In this document: positions 1-7,424 of the stretch, piece by piece | How the letters are laid out: each line of letters opens with the position of its first letter | Position numbering within the stretch: position 1 is the stretch's first letter | DNA from: CAYUMU01 sp964445985 | GTDB taxonomy: Bacteria > Planctomycetota > Planctomycetia > Pirellulales > S012-138 | DNA length: 64,000 nucleotides | Direction: 5' to 3' | Assembly: GCA_964445985.1 (NCBI GenBank) | Contig: CAYUMU010000004.1 | Span: forward strand, 98,642-162,641 | The notes under the pieces: model-generated | Told to the model about the DNA's origin: nothing | The model's input: the letters and a program-made list of their open reading frames with translations, nothing else | Database searches by the model: none | Program-made: the position numbers and the translations under genes

Positions 1-1
1 C

Positions 2-1153
2 AATGGCGGCGCCGGCGGTGGATTCCGCGGTGGAGACGGTGGATTGGGTGGAGCAGGCGGCTTCAATGGCGGCGGCTTTAACGGCAACGCCGGCGGCGCC
101 TTCCGACCCGGCGGCGTGAATATTGGCGGAGCCGGTGGGGTTGGCGGAATCGGTGGTGTCGGACGTCCCAGTGGCGTGGGCGGCGTTGATGGAATCGGCG
201 GCGTTGGACGCCCCGGCGGTGTGGGCGGCGTTGATGGAATCGGCGGCGTTGGACGCCCCGGCGGTGTGGGTGGCGTTGATGGAATCGGCGGCGTTGGACG
301 CCCCGGCGGTGTGGGTGGAGTGGGCGGAGTTGGTCCCTTCGATGGCGTGCATGGCGGGTTCGACCGCAATCCGTATTACGGTGGCGTTCGCATCGGCGGC
401 GCCGAGGGGGCAGCCATCCGCGGCCCCAATGGCGGAGCAGCCGCGGTCGGCCGAGCCGGCGTGGCCAACGTCGGACGCGGCACGCGGTACGTCAGCCCCG
501 TGAACATGCGGTCGCAAAGCACCTTCGTCCGCAATAATTTTCGCTACAACTGCTTCACGCCCGGCTGGTACGGGGGGCATCCCGGCGCCTGGGTCGCGCC
601 GCGTTGGGGTGTGGGCGGCTACTGGGGCGTGCCGGTTTGGGGAACCGTGGCGGCCTACTGCGGCATCGCGGCCGATCCCCTGTACTACGATTACGGCAGC
701 AACGTGGTCTACACTGGCAACAACGTGTATGTGAACGGCAACGACGCTGGCACGGCCACCGAGTACTACAACCAGGCCGCCGATATCGCCAACGAAGGCC
801 GCGAAGGCGAAGCCAACGCCAACGAAACCTGGCAATCGCTCGGCGTGTTTGGCATGGTGCAGCAGGGCGAAAACACCGCCCAGCAGATATTCCAACTGGC
901 CATCGATTCCCAAGGCGCCATCCGCGGCAACTACTACGACGCCATTGCGGATAACACCTTGCCCGTCTACGGCTCGGTCGATCCCACCACGCAGCGCGCT
1001 GCCTGGTCGGTGGGCGACAAGAAAACCGTCGTCTTCGAAACCGGCCTCGGCAACCTCACCAAAGACCAAACCTCCATCCTGGTGCACTACGGCCAGGATC
1101 GGACGGAGCAAATGACGCTGGTCCGGCTCCCCGAACCGGCCGACGCCAAGTAA
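2..1153 (+). CDS. Glycine-rich repeat protein, 5' end outside the window
   Basis: The reading frame is open from base 2, so the true start lies upstream. The first ~100 residues are almost entirely Gly with Ala, Val, Asn and Phe, and include three 15-residue repeats (GVGGVDGIGGVGRPG). This is followed by an Arg/Asn-rich stretch and a more ordinary C-terminal half with several Tyr/Trp residues (YYDYGSNVVYTGNNVYVNG) that resembles the C-terminal region of secreted planctomycete proteins. The last ~100 residues look like a small beta-rich domain. No catalytic motif is visible. A surface or cell-wall role is inference from composition only. A rho-independent terminator follows 30 bases downstream. 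Confidence 0.75.
   Translation, partial: NGGAGGGFRGGDGGLGGAGGFNGGGFNGNAGGAFRPGGVNIGGAGGVGGIGGVGRPSGVGGVDGIGGVGRPGGVGGVDGIGGVGRPGGVGGVDGIGGVGRPGGVGGVGGVGPFDGVHGGFDRNPYYGGVRIGGAEGAAIRGPNGGAAAVGRAGVANVGRGTRYVSPVNMRSQSTFVRNNFRYNCFTPGWYGGHPGAWVAPRWGVGGYWGVPVWGTVAAYCGIAADPLYYDYGSNVVYTGNNVYVNGNDAGTATEYYNQAADIANEGREGEANANETWQSLGVFGMVQQGENTAQQIFQLAIDSQGAIRGNYYDAIADNTLPVYGSVDPTTQRAAWSVGDKKTVVFETGLGNLTKDQTSILVHYGQDRTEQMTLVRLPEPADAK
173..307 (+). repeat. Three tandem 45-bp coding repeats
   Basis: Three near-identical, in-frame 45-bp units encode GVGGVDGIGGVGRPG. The units differ only at a few third positions near their starts, which points to recent duplication by slippage or unequal exchange. A diverged partial unit precedes them and a shortened one follows. 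Confidence 0.9.
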
Positions 1154-1182
1154 GCCGCCGCGTACGCGCGGTCGCTTGCATC

Positions 1183-1234
1183 AGGCTGGAACCGGCCTTC
1201 CCCTTGTGGGAAATCACCGGCTCCAGCCTTTTTT
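1183..1234 (+). terminator. Rho-independent terminator of the Gly-rich gene
   Basis: A 13-bp stem (AGGCTGGAACCGG against CCGGCTCCAGCCT, one mismatch) is followed directly by a run of six T on the plus strand. It lies 30 bases after the stop codon at 1153. Confidence 0.75.
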
Positions 1235-1274
1235 GTGCGTCAAGCCACGGAGCGAAGAGAACGTCGGGGGGGCG

Positions 1275-1769
1275 TCATAGTTGGGCAAATGGCGGCGAAT
1301 ACCGCACCTCACCCGTCACGCCATCCAGCGCCCCCGGCACAAACTCCAGCGCCATGAACGCATCACCTGCATACTCCGATTGCAACCGCTCGGCCAACTT
1401 GGGCGAGAAGCCAAACCGCGGGTAAAAGCCAGGATGACCCACCACGATCACGATCCGGTGACCATCGTTGCGGCAACGATCCAAACCCGCTCGAACCAGG
1501 GCCGAACCAACGCCCTGGCGTTGCCGCTCGGGCGCCACGGCCAGGGCATTAACGATTTCACCCCCATCAACAATCCGGATCGCGCTGAACAGAATGTGGC
1601 CCATTGCCTGACCATCCACTTCCGCCACCAGCGATAGCCGCATAAAACCGCCCTCCCTCAGAGCATCCACCAGCCGGCCTTCGTCGTCTTGCCCAAACGC
1701 CAGGCGATTGATTTGCCCGATGGTTTCGCGGTCAGCAGCGTCCTCCGTTCGGATCCTCAGGCCCGTCAT
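1275..1769 (-). CDS. GNAT family N-acetyltransferase (YhbS-like)
   Basis: This 164-residue protein has the usual size and layout of a single-domain GNAT enzyme, which transfers an acetyl group from acetyl-CoA to an amine. The acetyl-CoA pyrophosphate-binding motif is RQRQGVGSA at residues 82-90, preceded by the beta4 strand NALAVAPE. A YhbS-like tail contains GHPGFYPRFGF. The substrate cannot be read from the sequence. The start codon overlaps the stop of the upstream nucleotidyltransferase by 4 bases (ATGA), so the two are very likely translationally coupled and this is the last gene of a three-gene operon. Confidence 0.88.
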   Translation of the reverse strand: MTGLRIRTEDAADRETIGQINRLAFGQDDEGRLVDALREGGFMRLSLVAEVDGQAMGHILFSAIRIVDGGEIVNALAVAPERQRQGVGSALVRAGLDRCRNDGHRIVIVVGHPGFYPRFGFSPKLAERLQSEYAGDAFMALEFVPGALDGVTGEVRYSPPFAQL

Positions 1770-2524
1770 CGGCCATATCCTCCCAATCGCAGACGCACCA
1801 GCAAGTCGTCCAGCGCGTCCATTCCGGCGGCTTGCTCTGGCAGTCGGGAAGCCTCGGCGGCCCGCTCCAATTCACGCACCAGCCGATGGTATTCGCCTTC
1901 GTGAAAGGCCAAATCGGCTTCCGGCAACATGGACATCTCCGGCCCCGCCAGCTTTTGCTCGATGAGATCATCCACGAACGAAAGCCCGGCCGTTTGGTTC
2001 AATGATCGCAAATTTGCCTCGACTTCGCCGGTGCGCATCAGGTGAATACCCGTCAGCAACACGCGATAAACATAGAGCAGAGGCTTTACCCGCGCAGGGC
2101 TCTCCTTATAGAACAGTTTCCATTGGTTGGCCGCGAAACCTAGATAGTGATGGGTGTGGTGGCGCGTGATGCACGCGGCCGCGATCTCCTTCAGCTCCGC
2201 ATGCTCCGGTGTGGTATACACCACCAGCGGCGACAGCAATTGCTCCAGCACATAGCCGTTTTTCTTGAGCATCAGGCCAAAGAACTTCTTGGCGTCGTGC
2301 GTGACCAGGTCCAACTCAATACCGTCAGCCACTCCGGCCTTTTCAACCGTTTCTTGCCCTGGCTTCAATCCCACCACGTTTTGCAGCGGCAACAGATGCA
2401 CGCCGCGCAAGTCATAGTCAGAATCAGGAGACGGAAACCCATACAAGTGCGCGCCGCTGATCGTGGCGAACACCAGCGGATACGGATGGGCGTTGACCTG
2501 CCGCAGCAACTTTTCGGTTTCCAT
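1766..2524 (-). CDS. COG3541-type (RlaP-like) nucleotidyltransferase, second of a tandem pair
   Basis: This 252-residue protein belongs to the DNA polymerase beta-like nucleotidyltransferase fold. The nucleotide-binding G-x-x-x-x-G segment is GAHLYG (residues 24-29), followed by SDYDLRG, which supplies the paired metal-binding acidic residues D36 and D38. The usual GS dipeptide is GA here. Downstream residues (CITRHHTHHYLGFAANQW, then VKPLLYVYRVLLTGIHLM) match the helical C-terminal region of the RlaP-like family, whose members are predicted to transfer a nucleotide to RNA or protein; the actual target is unknown. It overlaps its paralogue upstream by one base (TGATG) and the acetyltransferase downstream by four, indicating one transcript. 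Confidence 0.8.
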   Translation of the reverse strand: METEKLLRQVNAHPYPLVFATISGAHLYGFPSPDSDYDLRGVHLLPLQNVVGLKPGQETVEKAGVADGIELDLVTHDAKKFFGLMLKKNGYVLEQLLSPLVVYTTPEHAELKEIAAACITRHHTHHYLGFAANQWKLFYKESPARVKPLLYVYRVLLTGIHLMRTGEVEANLRSLNQTAGLSFVDDLIEQKLAGPEMSMLPEADLAFHEGEYHRLVRELERAAEASRLPEQAAGMDALDDLLVRLRLGGYGR

Positions 2525-3474
2525 CAGGGAAGTTCCTCGGTCATCGCCAGCCGTCGGGCTTGAATGAGATACTGATTGGCCCGCTCGTAGTCGGGACGCT
2601 CCGGCAACGCGGTCTGCTCGAACGCTTCTTCAAAGCTGCGATGCAAGGCAATCCGCCACGCCTCGACCTCGTTCCACGGCATCGCTCCCGCCTTGATACT
2701 GAGCAGCGCCGCTCGATGCTCGCCCACCCGCACCGGCACAAAGCCGTCGCGCAAGACCTGAATGCCCGAGAGCAGCAAGCGGATCAAGTGCATCACGTGC
2801 TTCCACTTCACCTGGCCTTGGTTGCGGATGTCGGTTTGCATCTTCTTGAACTGCGACATCACATAACCGTTGTAGGTTTGAAACACCAGTCGCGAGAGAA
2901 ACATCGATCGCATGCCTAGCAGTTCTTGAGCCAACGGCGTGGCGGTTTCCACGATCGGCGTGTACAAGCACTCCAGCACATTGGGATTGGCTTTCAGCGC
3001 TAGAATGATGAACTTTTGAAGTTCCCAATAGGCCTCCTGGGTCGCCTCATTCTCCAATTGCTCAGGCACGCCGAACAGCGACCACTGCAGATCGGCGGGC
3101 GGCAGGTAGATGCCGCGGCGATCGATGTCCGATGCCTCGTCGTCTAAACCGTAAGCCCGCGAACCGATCACGCAACGGAAGATCACCCGATCGAACAGGC
3201 CATGCTCGGAAAGCACCTGCCCACAATCATTGATGCTCCCCTCTTTGTATTCCGCCAGCAGCATCAAATTCTCATGCAGAATCGCCGCCTCAAAGCCATC
3301 GGTGAACCGCACCCGATAAGCATGCTGCCGATCCACCGGCGACTTGACAATCACCCCCACCGCGCCGGCCGGGTGCGCAACGCCGCCATGAACCCCCTGC
3401 ACGGCTTTGGTTGAGACAACCTGCGTGCCAGGGGAATAGATCAAATTTAGGCTATTGTGAACGCGATGCCGCAT
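2524..3474 (-). CDS. COG3541-type nucleotidyltransferase, first of a tandem pair, with extra N-terminal domain
   Basis: The chosen start (ATG at 3474) gives 316 residues; an in-frame codon 51 bases upstream adds only a basic, unconserved tail. Residues 1-75 look like a small beta-barrel (YSPGTQVVSTKAVQG, then VIVKSPVDRQHAYRVRFTDG). The nucleotidyltransferase core follows, with VIGSRAYGLDDEASDIDRRG giving GS at 104-105 and the metal ligands D116 and D118. The C-terminal helices (VKWKHVMHLIRLLLSGIQVL) match those of the second gene, so this is a diverged duplicate. The N-terminal domain is absent from the second copy. It is the promoter-proximal gene of the nucleotidyltransferase-nucleotidyltransferase-GNAT operon. 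Confidence 0.8.
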   Translation of the reverse strand: MRHRVHNSLNLIYSPGTQVVSTKAVQGVHGGVAHPAGAVGVIVKSPVDRQHAYRVRFTDGFEAAILHENLMLLAEYKEGSINDCGQVLSEHGLFDRVIFRCVIGSRAYGLDDEASDIDRRGIYLPPADLQWSLFGVPEQLENEATQEAYWELQKFIILALKANPNVLECLYTPIVETATPLAQELLGMRSMFLSRLVFQTYNGYVMSQFKKMQTDIRNQGQVKWKHVMHLIRLLLSGIQVLRDGFVPVRVGEHRAALLSIKAGAMPWNEVEAWRIALHRSFEEAFEQTALPERPDYERANQYLIQARRLAMTEELP

Positions 3475-3706
3475 GGAAGAGAGCCAACCCAACGTGCGAA
3501 TCCATGGAAAAGAGCTTGTCGCCATGCACGATGCGCACGCCCCGTTTCACCTACGTTTCGGAAGGAAACCCGCGCCGGCGTTTACGCATCGGCCTGAAAG
3601 GAGTGTTCGTCGTTGTGGTCGCGGTTTCGCATGGCACACCAGCCTTTCGGAATCGGCAGCAAGAAATGAGCCCCACAGACACACGCAGATCAAAAAAGGT
3701 TCACCG

Positions 3707-3740
3707 CCAGCAACTAGCTACCAGCAACCAGCTACCCACA
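3707..3740. repeat. Short 14-nt-period repeat, also present near 38335
   Basis: Bases 3707-3740 consist of CCAGCAACTAGCTA followed by CCAGCAACCAGCTA and a partial third unit. A 22-nt stretch recurs at 38335-38356 with one mismatch. It is intergenic in both places and has no open frame. Confidence 0.5.
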
Positions 3741-3766
3741 ACCAGCCCCTATCCTCCAGCCCCTCC

Positions 3767-4408
3767 TCACAAATCTCCCCCGCGCGTATCAATGCCCGCG
3801 TCGCGCAAAAACCAGGTTTCGTTGAGCGTGATCAGTTTCACCAAGGTCGATTCCGGCGAGGGCCAGGTGAGCTGCGACACCGAGGCGTTCATCAGGCTGA
3901 AGGGGTTGCTGTTGACCGGCACTTCCAACAGGGCTCGCAGGGCCGCGGTGAGTAGTCCGCCGTGGGCCACCACAACGGCCCGCTGCGCGCCGCTGCCGCG
4001 AATCGCCTCCAGGACAGCCCGGCCGCGGTGCATCAGTTGCCGCCGCGACTCGCCGCCGGGGATCACAAAGTCGGGCTCCAGCGACTTCCAGGCCACGGCT
4101 TCTTGGGGGTGTTGCTCCACAATTTCGTCCCACCGCTTGCCCTGAAAGATGCCGGCGTTGAGCTCTTTCAGGCGGTCATCGTTCTGGATTTCCAGCCCGA
4201 TGGCCTCGGCGATGGGCGTGGCGGTTTGCATGGCCCGCTGCAAGGGGCTGGCAAAAATGGCCTGCACATCAGGAAACTTCTTCAGGCCAACCGCCAACGC
4301 CGCCGCCTGGCGATGGCCCAATTCCGACAGCGGAGGATCGGCCTGGCCTTGGATGCGGCCATCGCCGTTGTAAACGCTCTCCGCGTGTCGGACACAATAC
4401 AAAATCAT
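3767..4408 (-). CDS. Histidine phosphatase family protein
   Basis: The ATG at 4408 has a good ribosome-binding site (GGGAGAGAG) and gives 213 residues, normal for this family. The frame stays open upstream to 4825, but that extension has no family similarity. The phosphate-accepting His is H8 in the RHAES motif (residues 7-11), and the second catalytic His lies in VVAHGGLL. FASPLQRAMQTATPIAE and the acidic loop LKELNAGIFQG are typical of phosphoglycerate mutase/CobC-type phosphatases. The substrate cannot be assigned: a cofactor-dependent mutase is less likely than a broad phosphatase or an alpha-ribazole phosphatase-like enzyme. The gene stands alone. Confidence 0.85.
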   Translation of the reverse strand: MILYCVRHAESVYNGDGRIQGQADPPLSELGHRQAAALAVGLKKFPDVQAIFASPLQRAMQTATPIAEAIGLEIQNDDRLKELNAGIFQGKRWDEIVEQHPQEAVAWKSLEPDFVIPGGESRRQLMHRGRAVLEAIRGSGAQRAVVVAHGGLLTAALRALLEVPVNSNPFSLMNASVSQLTWPSPESTLVKLITLNETWFLRDAGIDTRGGDL

Positions 4409-4710
4409 CGGCAACTCTCTCCCGTGCAGGGAATGAAACAATCGCTGCCAACCGGAGGGTGGGAGGCAGGCAGCACGCAGGCCGGGCGACGACCGATTAT
4501 GGGAGTTTAGCCCAAACTTGAAAACGGGGGCAGAGAAGTTGATTATCCAGCCCCTCGCCGAAAGCGGACTCATCACCGGCACTCGGCAGCGAACCCGCGC
4601 CGTCATGGGCCGTTTGGGCCGGAAGCGAAACAGGTAGCGGCAAAACCGCCGCCACGCCCAATCATGGCCGGGGACGCCCAAGCCAGTGCGCCTGTGACGG
4701 CGTTTGATCA

Positions 4711-4750
4711 GAAGGGTGCAAGTCCCTTCCAGGTCGATGTTACCGACCTG
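4711..4750 (+). ncRNA. Possible group II intron-like structured fragment
   Basis: Two adjacent perfect stems with 7-nt loops (4711-4716 with 4724-4729; 4730-4736 with 4744-4750) enclose the GGTGCAAGTCC-like segment often seen near the 5' part of bacterial group II introns. The rest of an intron (domain V, intron-encoded protein) is not recognisable, so at most this is a relic. Confidence 0.25.
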
Positions 4751-5398
4751 AATCCGACAGTGGCAACTACGTTCCCGTGAGGGAGGGGAGCCCGAAACCA
4801 AGCGGGCTTCCCTACCCCTATCCAAAGATTCGGCCGGGTGGCATTGGCGGCTACTGCCTCCCCCAATATGAGTGCCGCTGGCTATGCCCGTGTCCGTGGG
4901 CTGTGGGATCGCCGCCCCGCGTAGAACCCTCCATGCGCTCGTTGGCCAGTAGACTCGATCCCAGCATACGTGGTCCCACTACAAAGCACGGTCTGCCCTC
5001 GACCTTGGGAGCCGATCTAAGCTCGTCGTTATGTTCGACGTCCATTCACACCGGCAAAGCCAGCGGTACACGAAGGAGAAAGAAATAGGCCCGTGCCCAC
5101 CCAGCCGTCACTGGCCGGGATGCTCAAGGACTTCTCTCACCAGGTTTGCGCCTTGCTGCCCGCGGCTCCGGTGGAACGGATTGTTCGGCCTGCGTTACTG
5201 CTCTTTACAGTTCGAACCACGACAAAGTCTCGGACATCTGCCCGGAGCGAAAGAACTCCTTGGCGAGCGAGCAGGCCGTCTCGAACGGGAAGATGAACTC
5301 ATTTGGCAGATGCCCCTGGCGACAAAGTTGGCCGGGCGGGTTACACTTCAATACCTGCCAGCGAGCGGCGTTGCCGTGCGCGCGATGGGTGGGAAGAT

Positions 5399-5436
5399 GC
5401 GGGGGAGACGCGTTTCTCCCCCGCCTGCGAACAGGC
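5399..5436. repeat. Palindrome cluster in the gene-poor region
   Basis: A perfect 10-bp inverted repeat (GCGGGGGAGA at 5399-5408, TCTCCCCCGC at 5415-5424) is followed without a gap by the hairpin GCCTG-CGAA-CAGGC. It is not followed by a T tract. Confidence 0.7.
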
Positions 5437-5551
5437 ATGGCCCCACGGTCTCGCGCGATCCTTGTTGCCGAGGGGGGAAGGGGAAGGGAGGCCAGACCGG
5501 CGTCCTTCGCAGTTTCGGGCGGATCAGCTAGCCGGAGTGAAACAGCCGCAC

Positions 5552-6934
5552 ATGGAGTGGGACGAAGCCTTGGAGTTCTTGTTCAGCCGCGTGAACTACG
5601 AACGCCGGCCGCCGGATCGCCCCAGCCGCCGCACGTTTGAGCTGGCGCCCATGCGCAAGTTTCTCGCCATTTTGGGCAACCCTCACCTGCAGGTTCCGGT
5701 GGTGCATATCGCCGGCACCAAAGGCAAAGGCTCCACGGCGGCCATGATTGCCGCCTGCCTGGTGGCCGCCGGTTATAAGACGGGCCTGTGCACGTCGCCC
5801 CACCTGAGCCGGGTGGAAGAGCGATTTGTGGTGGACGGCGCTGAATGCAGCCGGGGCGAGTTGGTGGAACTGGTGGAAACCGTGCGAGCCGCCGCTGCCA
5901 GCATGGAACACGGCGAGCGGTTGACGTTCTTCGAACTCACCACGGCGATCGCCTTTCTGCATTTTCAACGCTCGGCCGCCGATGTGGCCGTGGTGGAAGT
6001 TGGCTTGGGCGGACGACTCGATAGCACCAATGTGTGCGAACCGGCCGTGTCGGTCATTACCTCGATCAGCTACGATCACACCCGGCTATTGGGCAATACG
6101 CTGGCGGAAATCGCCACCGAAAAAGCGGGCATCATCAAAGCATCCATTCCCGTGGTGAGCGGCGTGCTCGATCCCGAACCTCGCGCGGTGATCCAAGCCG
6201 CGTGCCGGGAGCGGCAGGCCGACCTTTGGGAAACAGGCACAACTTTCTCGGGCAGCTATCGAAAGCTGGCATCGCTCAACGGGGCCTTGCCCCGAGGGCA
6301 GGTGGTGCTGGCCGGCGAGGGGTTGCCGGCGGAGTGGCGCCATATGCCTTTCGACCTGGGGCTGGTTGGCGCCCATCAGGCCAACAACGCCGCGGTGGCC
6401 GCGGCCACCCTGGCGCGGCTGATCCAGCAAGGCTGGTCGATTCCCACGGCGGCCCTGGCCGAGGGTTTGGCGAAGGTGCGTTGGCCGGCCAGGTTTGAGT
6501 TGGTAAGGCAACGCCCCGCGGTGGTGATCGACGCAGCCCACAATCTGGCTTCGGCGGCGGCCCTGCTGGCAACCTTGCAAACCCATACCGCCCCCCGGCG
6601 ACGCTGGTTGATGTTTGCCACCAGTCGCGACAAAGACCCGGCCGGCATGCTGGCGATCTTGGCGCCCTGGTTCGACCAGATTGTGCTCACGCAGTACCAG
6701 AACAATCCCCGCGGCGTGTCTCCCGACGAGTTGGCGGCGGCCGCCGTTCAGGTGGGGTGCGATCCCGGTAAATTGATCGTGGCCCCGTCGCCGGAAGTTG
6801 CCTGGAAGCAAGCCCAGGCGGGCATGCAGGCCGACGATTTGCTGTGCATTGCCGGCTCGCTGTTTTTGGCGGCCGAGATGCGCGAGCGACTGGCTGCCGA
6901 AGAGGCGCCGAACCCGCTGCCGGCCAGCGTGTGA
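5552..6934 (+). CDS. folC: Bifunctional folylpolyglutamate synthase/dihydrofolate synthase
   Basis: The product adds glutamate to dihydropteroate and folates in the cytoplasm using ATP. With the ATG at 5552 it has 460 residues, close to the FolC family norm; a GTG 15 bases upstream is an alternative start. The P-loop is GTKGKGST (residues 55-62). It is followed by the family signatures TSPHLSRVEERF and VEVGLGGRLDSTN, by EKAGIIK (the Lys that becomes carbamylated in Mur-ligase relatives), and by VVIDAAHN in the C-terminal ligase domain. These place it in FolC rather than a Mur ligase. The frame continues open upstream of the start, but that sequence is part of the gene-poor region and has no homologous look. 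Confidence 0.93.
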   Translation: MEWDEALEFLFSRVNYERRPPDRPSRRTFELAPMRKFLAILGNPHLQVPVVHIAGTKGKGSTAAMIAACLVAAGYKTGLCTSPHLSRVEERFVVDGAECSRGELVELVETVRAAAASMEHGERLTFFELTTAIAFLHFQRSAADVAVVEVGLGGRLDSTNVCEPAVSVITSISYDHTRLLGNTLAEIATEKAGIIKASIPVVSGVLDPEPRAVIQAACRERQADLWETGTTFSGSYRKLASLNGALPRGQVVLAGEGLPAEWRHMPFDLGLVGAHQANNAAVAAATLARLIQQGWSIPTAALAEGLAKVRWPARFELVRQRPAVVIDAAHNLASAAALLATLQTHTAPRRRWLMFATSRDKDPAGMLAILAPWFDQIVLTQYQNNPRGVSPDELAAAAVQVGCDPGKLIVAPSPEVAWKQAQAGMQADDLLCIAGSLFLAAEMRERLAAEEAPNPLPASV

Positions 6935-7056
6935 GGGCGATGCAGGTTTCGCCTGGTTGGCGGTTGCACGTGTTGGCAGTTGCACGTGGGCGGCCTCTGG
7001 TGTTTATACTAGCAGGCATGGCATCCCCCCACTGAACTCTAGAGCCGTTGGCAACC

Positions 7057-7302
7057 GTGTCGCAACCTTCGCCCGCATCGTCGCGCCCGCAGTTTCGCCT
7101 CATTCAATTGCTGGCGGCGATGCTGATTGTGGCCGTACTGGCCGGCGTGGTGGGCGCGGTGTGGACCGTGAACATGAAGGCCAGCAACGCCTTCCCGTTT
7201 ATCTTGGCCGTAAATATCTTGCCGGTGGGCCTGCTGATCGTGGTGAGCATGGTCCGCTCGGCGGTCATTTGGCTGCGAAGGTTTGGGCGATCCCGCTGGT
7301 AA
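7057..7302 (+). CDS. Small two-span membrane protein of unknown function
   Basis: From the GTG at 7057 the product has 81 residues. It has a short Ser/Pro/Gln-rich head and two hydrophobic segments (LIQLLAAMLIVAVLAGVVGA and FILAVNILPVGLLIVVSMV) and ends in a basic tail (RRFGRSRW). A TTG nine bases upstream is equally possible as start. No family is recognised. It follows folC by about 120 bases and is followed by a bidirectional terminator. Confidence 0.55.
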   Translation: MSQPSPASSRPQFRLIQLLAAMLIVAVLAGVVGAVWTVNMKASNAFPFILAVNILPVGLLIVVSMVRSAVIWLRRFGRSRW

Positions 7303-7337
7303 GCAGCGGCAGGGATGTGCGGTGGCGACGAGCCGAC

Positions 7338-7382
7338 GAAAAAGGCCAGGCGCCGCGGGATGGCAGTGCCTGGCCTGGTTTT
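7338..7382. terminator. Bidirectional rho-independent terminator
   Basis: A perfect 9-bp stem (AGGCCAGGC at 7343-7351, GCCTGGCCT at 7368-7376) has a TTTTT tract on the minus-strand side and GGTTTTC on the plus side. It lies between the convergent small membrane gene and the end of the pilus operon, and fits termination of both. Confidence 0.7.
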
Positions 7383-7424
7383 CGTGAAGGACTTTCGCCG
7401 GTCTCCGACTTGGCGCTGGTCGGA

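Larger units (their letters stand above)
4409..5551. other. 1.1-kb gene-poor region with RNA-like hairpins
   Basis: No convincing protein gene is visible. Three structured blocks stand out. Bases 4711-4750 hold two back-to-back perfect hairpins (GAAGGG/CCCTTC and CAGGTCG/CGACCTG, each with a 7-nt loop). Bases 4780-4823 hold an imperfect stem (GGGAGCCCG against CGGGCTTCCC). Bases 5399-5436 hold a 10-bp palindrome and a 5-bp hairpin. The first block resembles the start of a group II intron RNA, but no domain V and no reverse transcriptase are seen. An open stretch on the plus strand near 5205-5400 contains GERAGRLEREDELIWQ, which could be a gene remnant. Confidence 0.5.

Noticed and set aside
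4409..4825. N-terminal extension of the histidine phosphatase
   Set aside because: The family begins at the RHAE segment right after the ATG at 4408, which has its own ribosome-binding site; the extension covers the structured gene-poor region.
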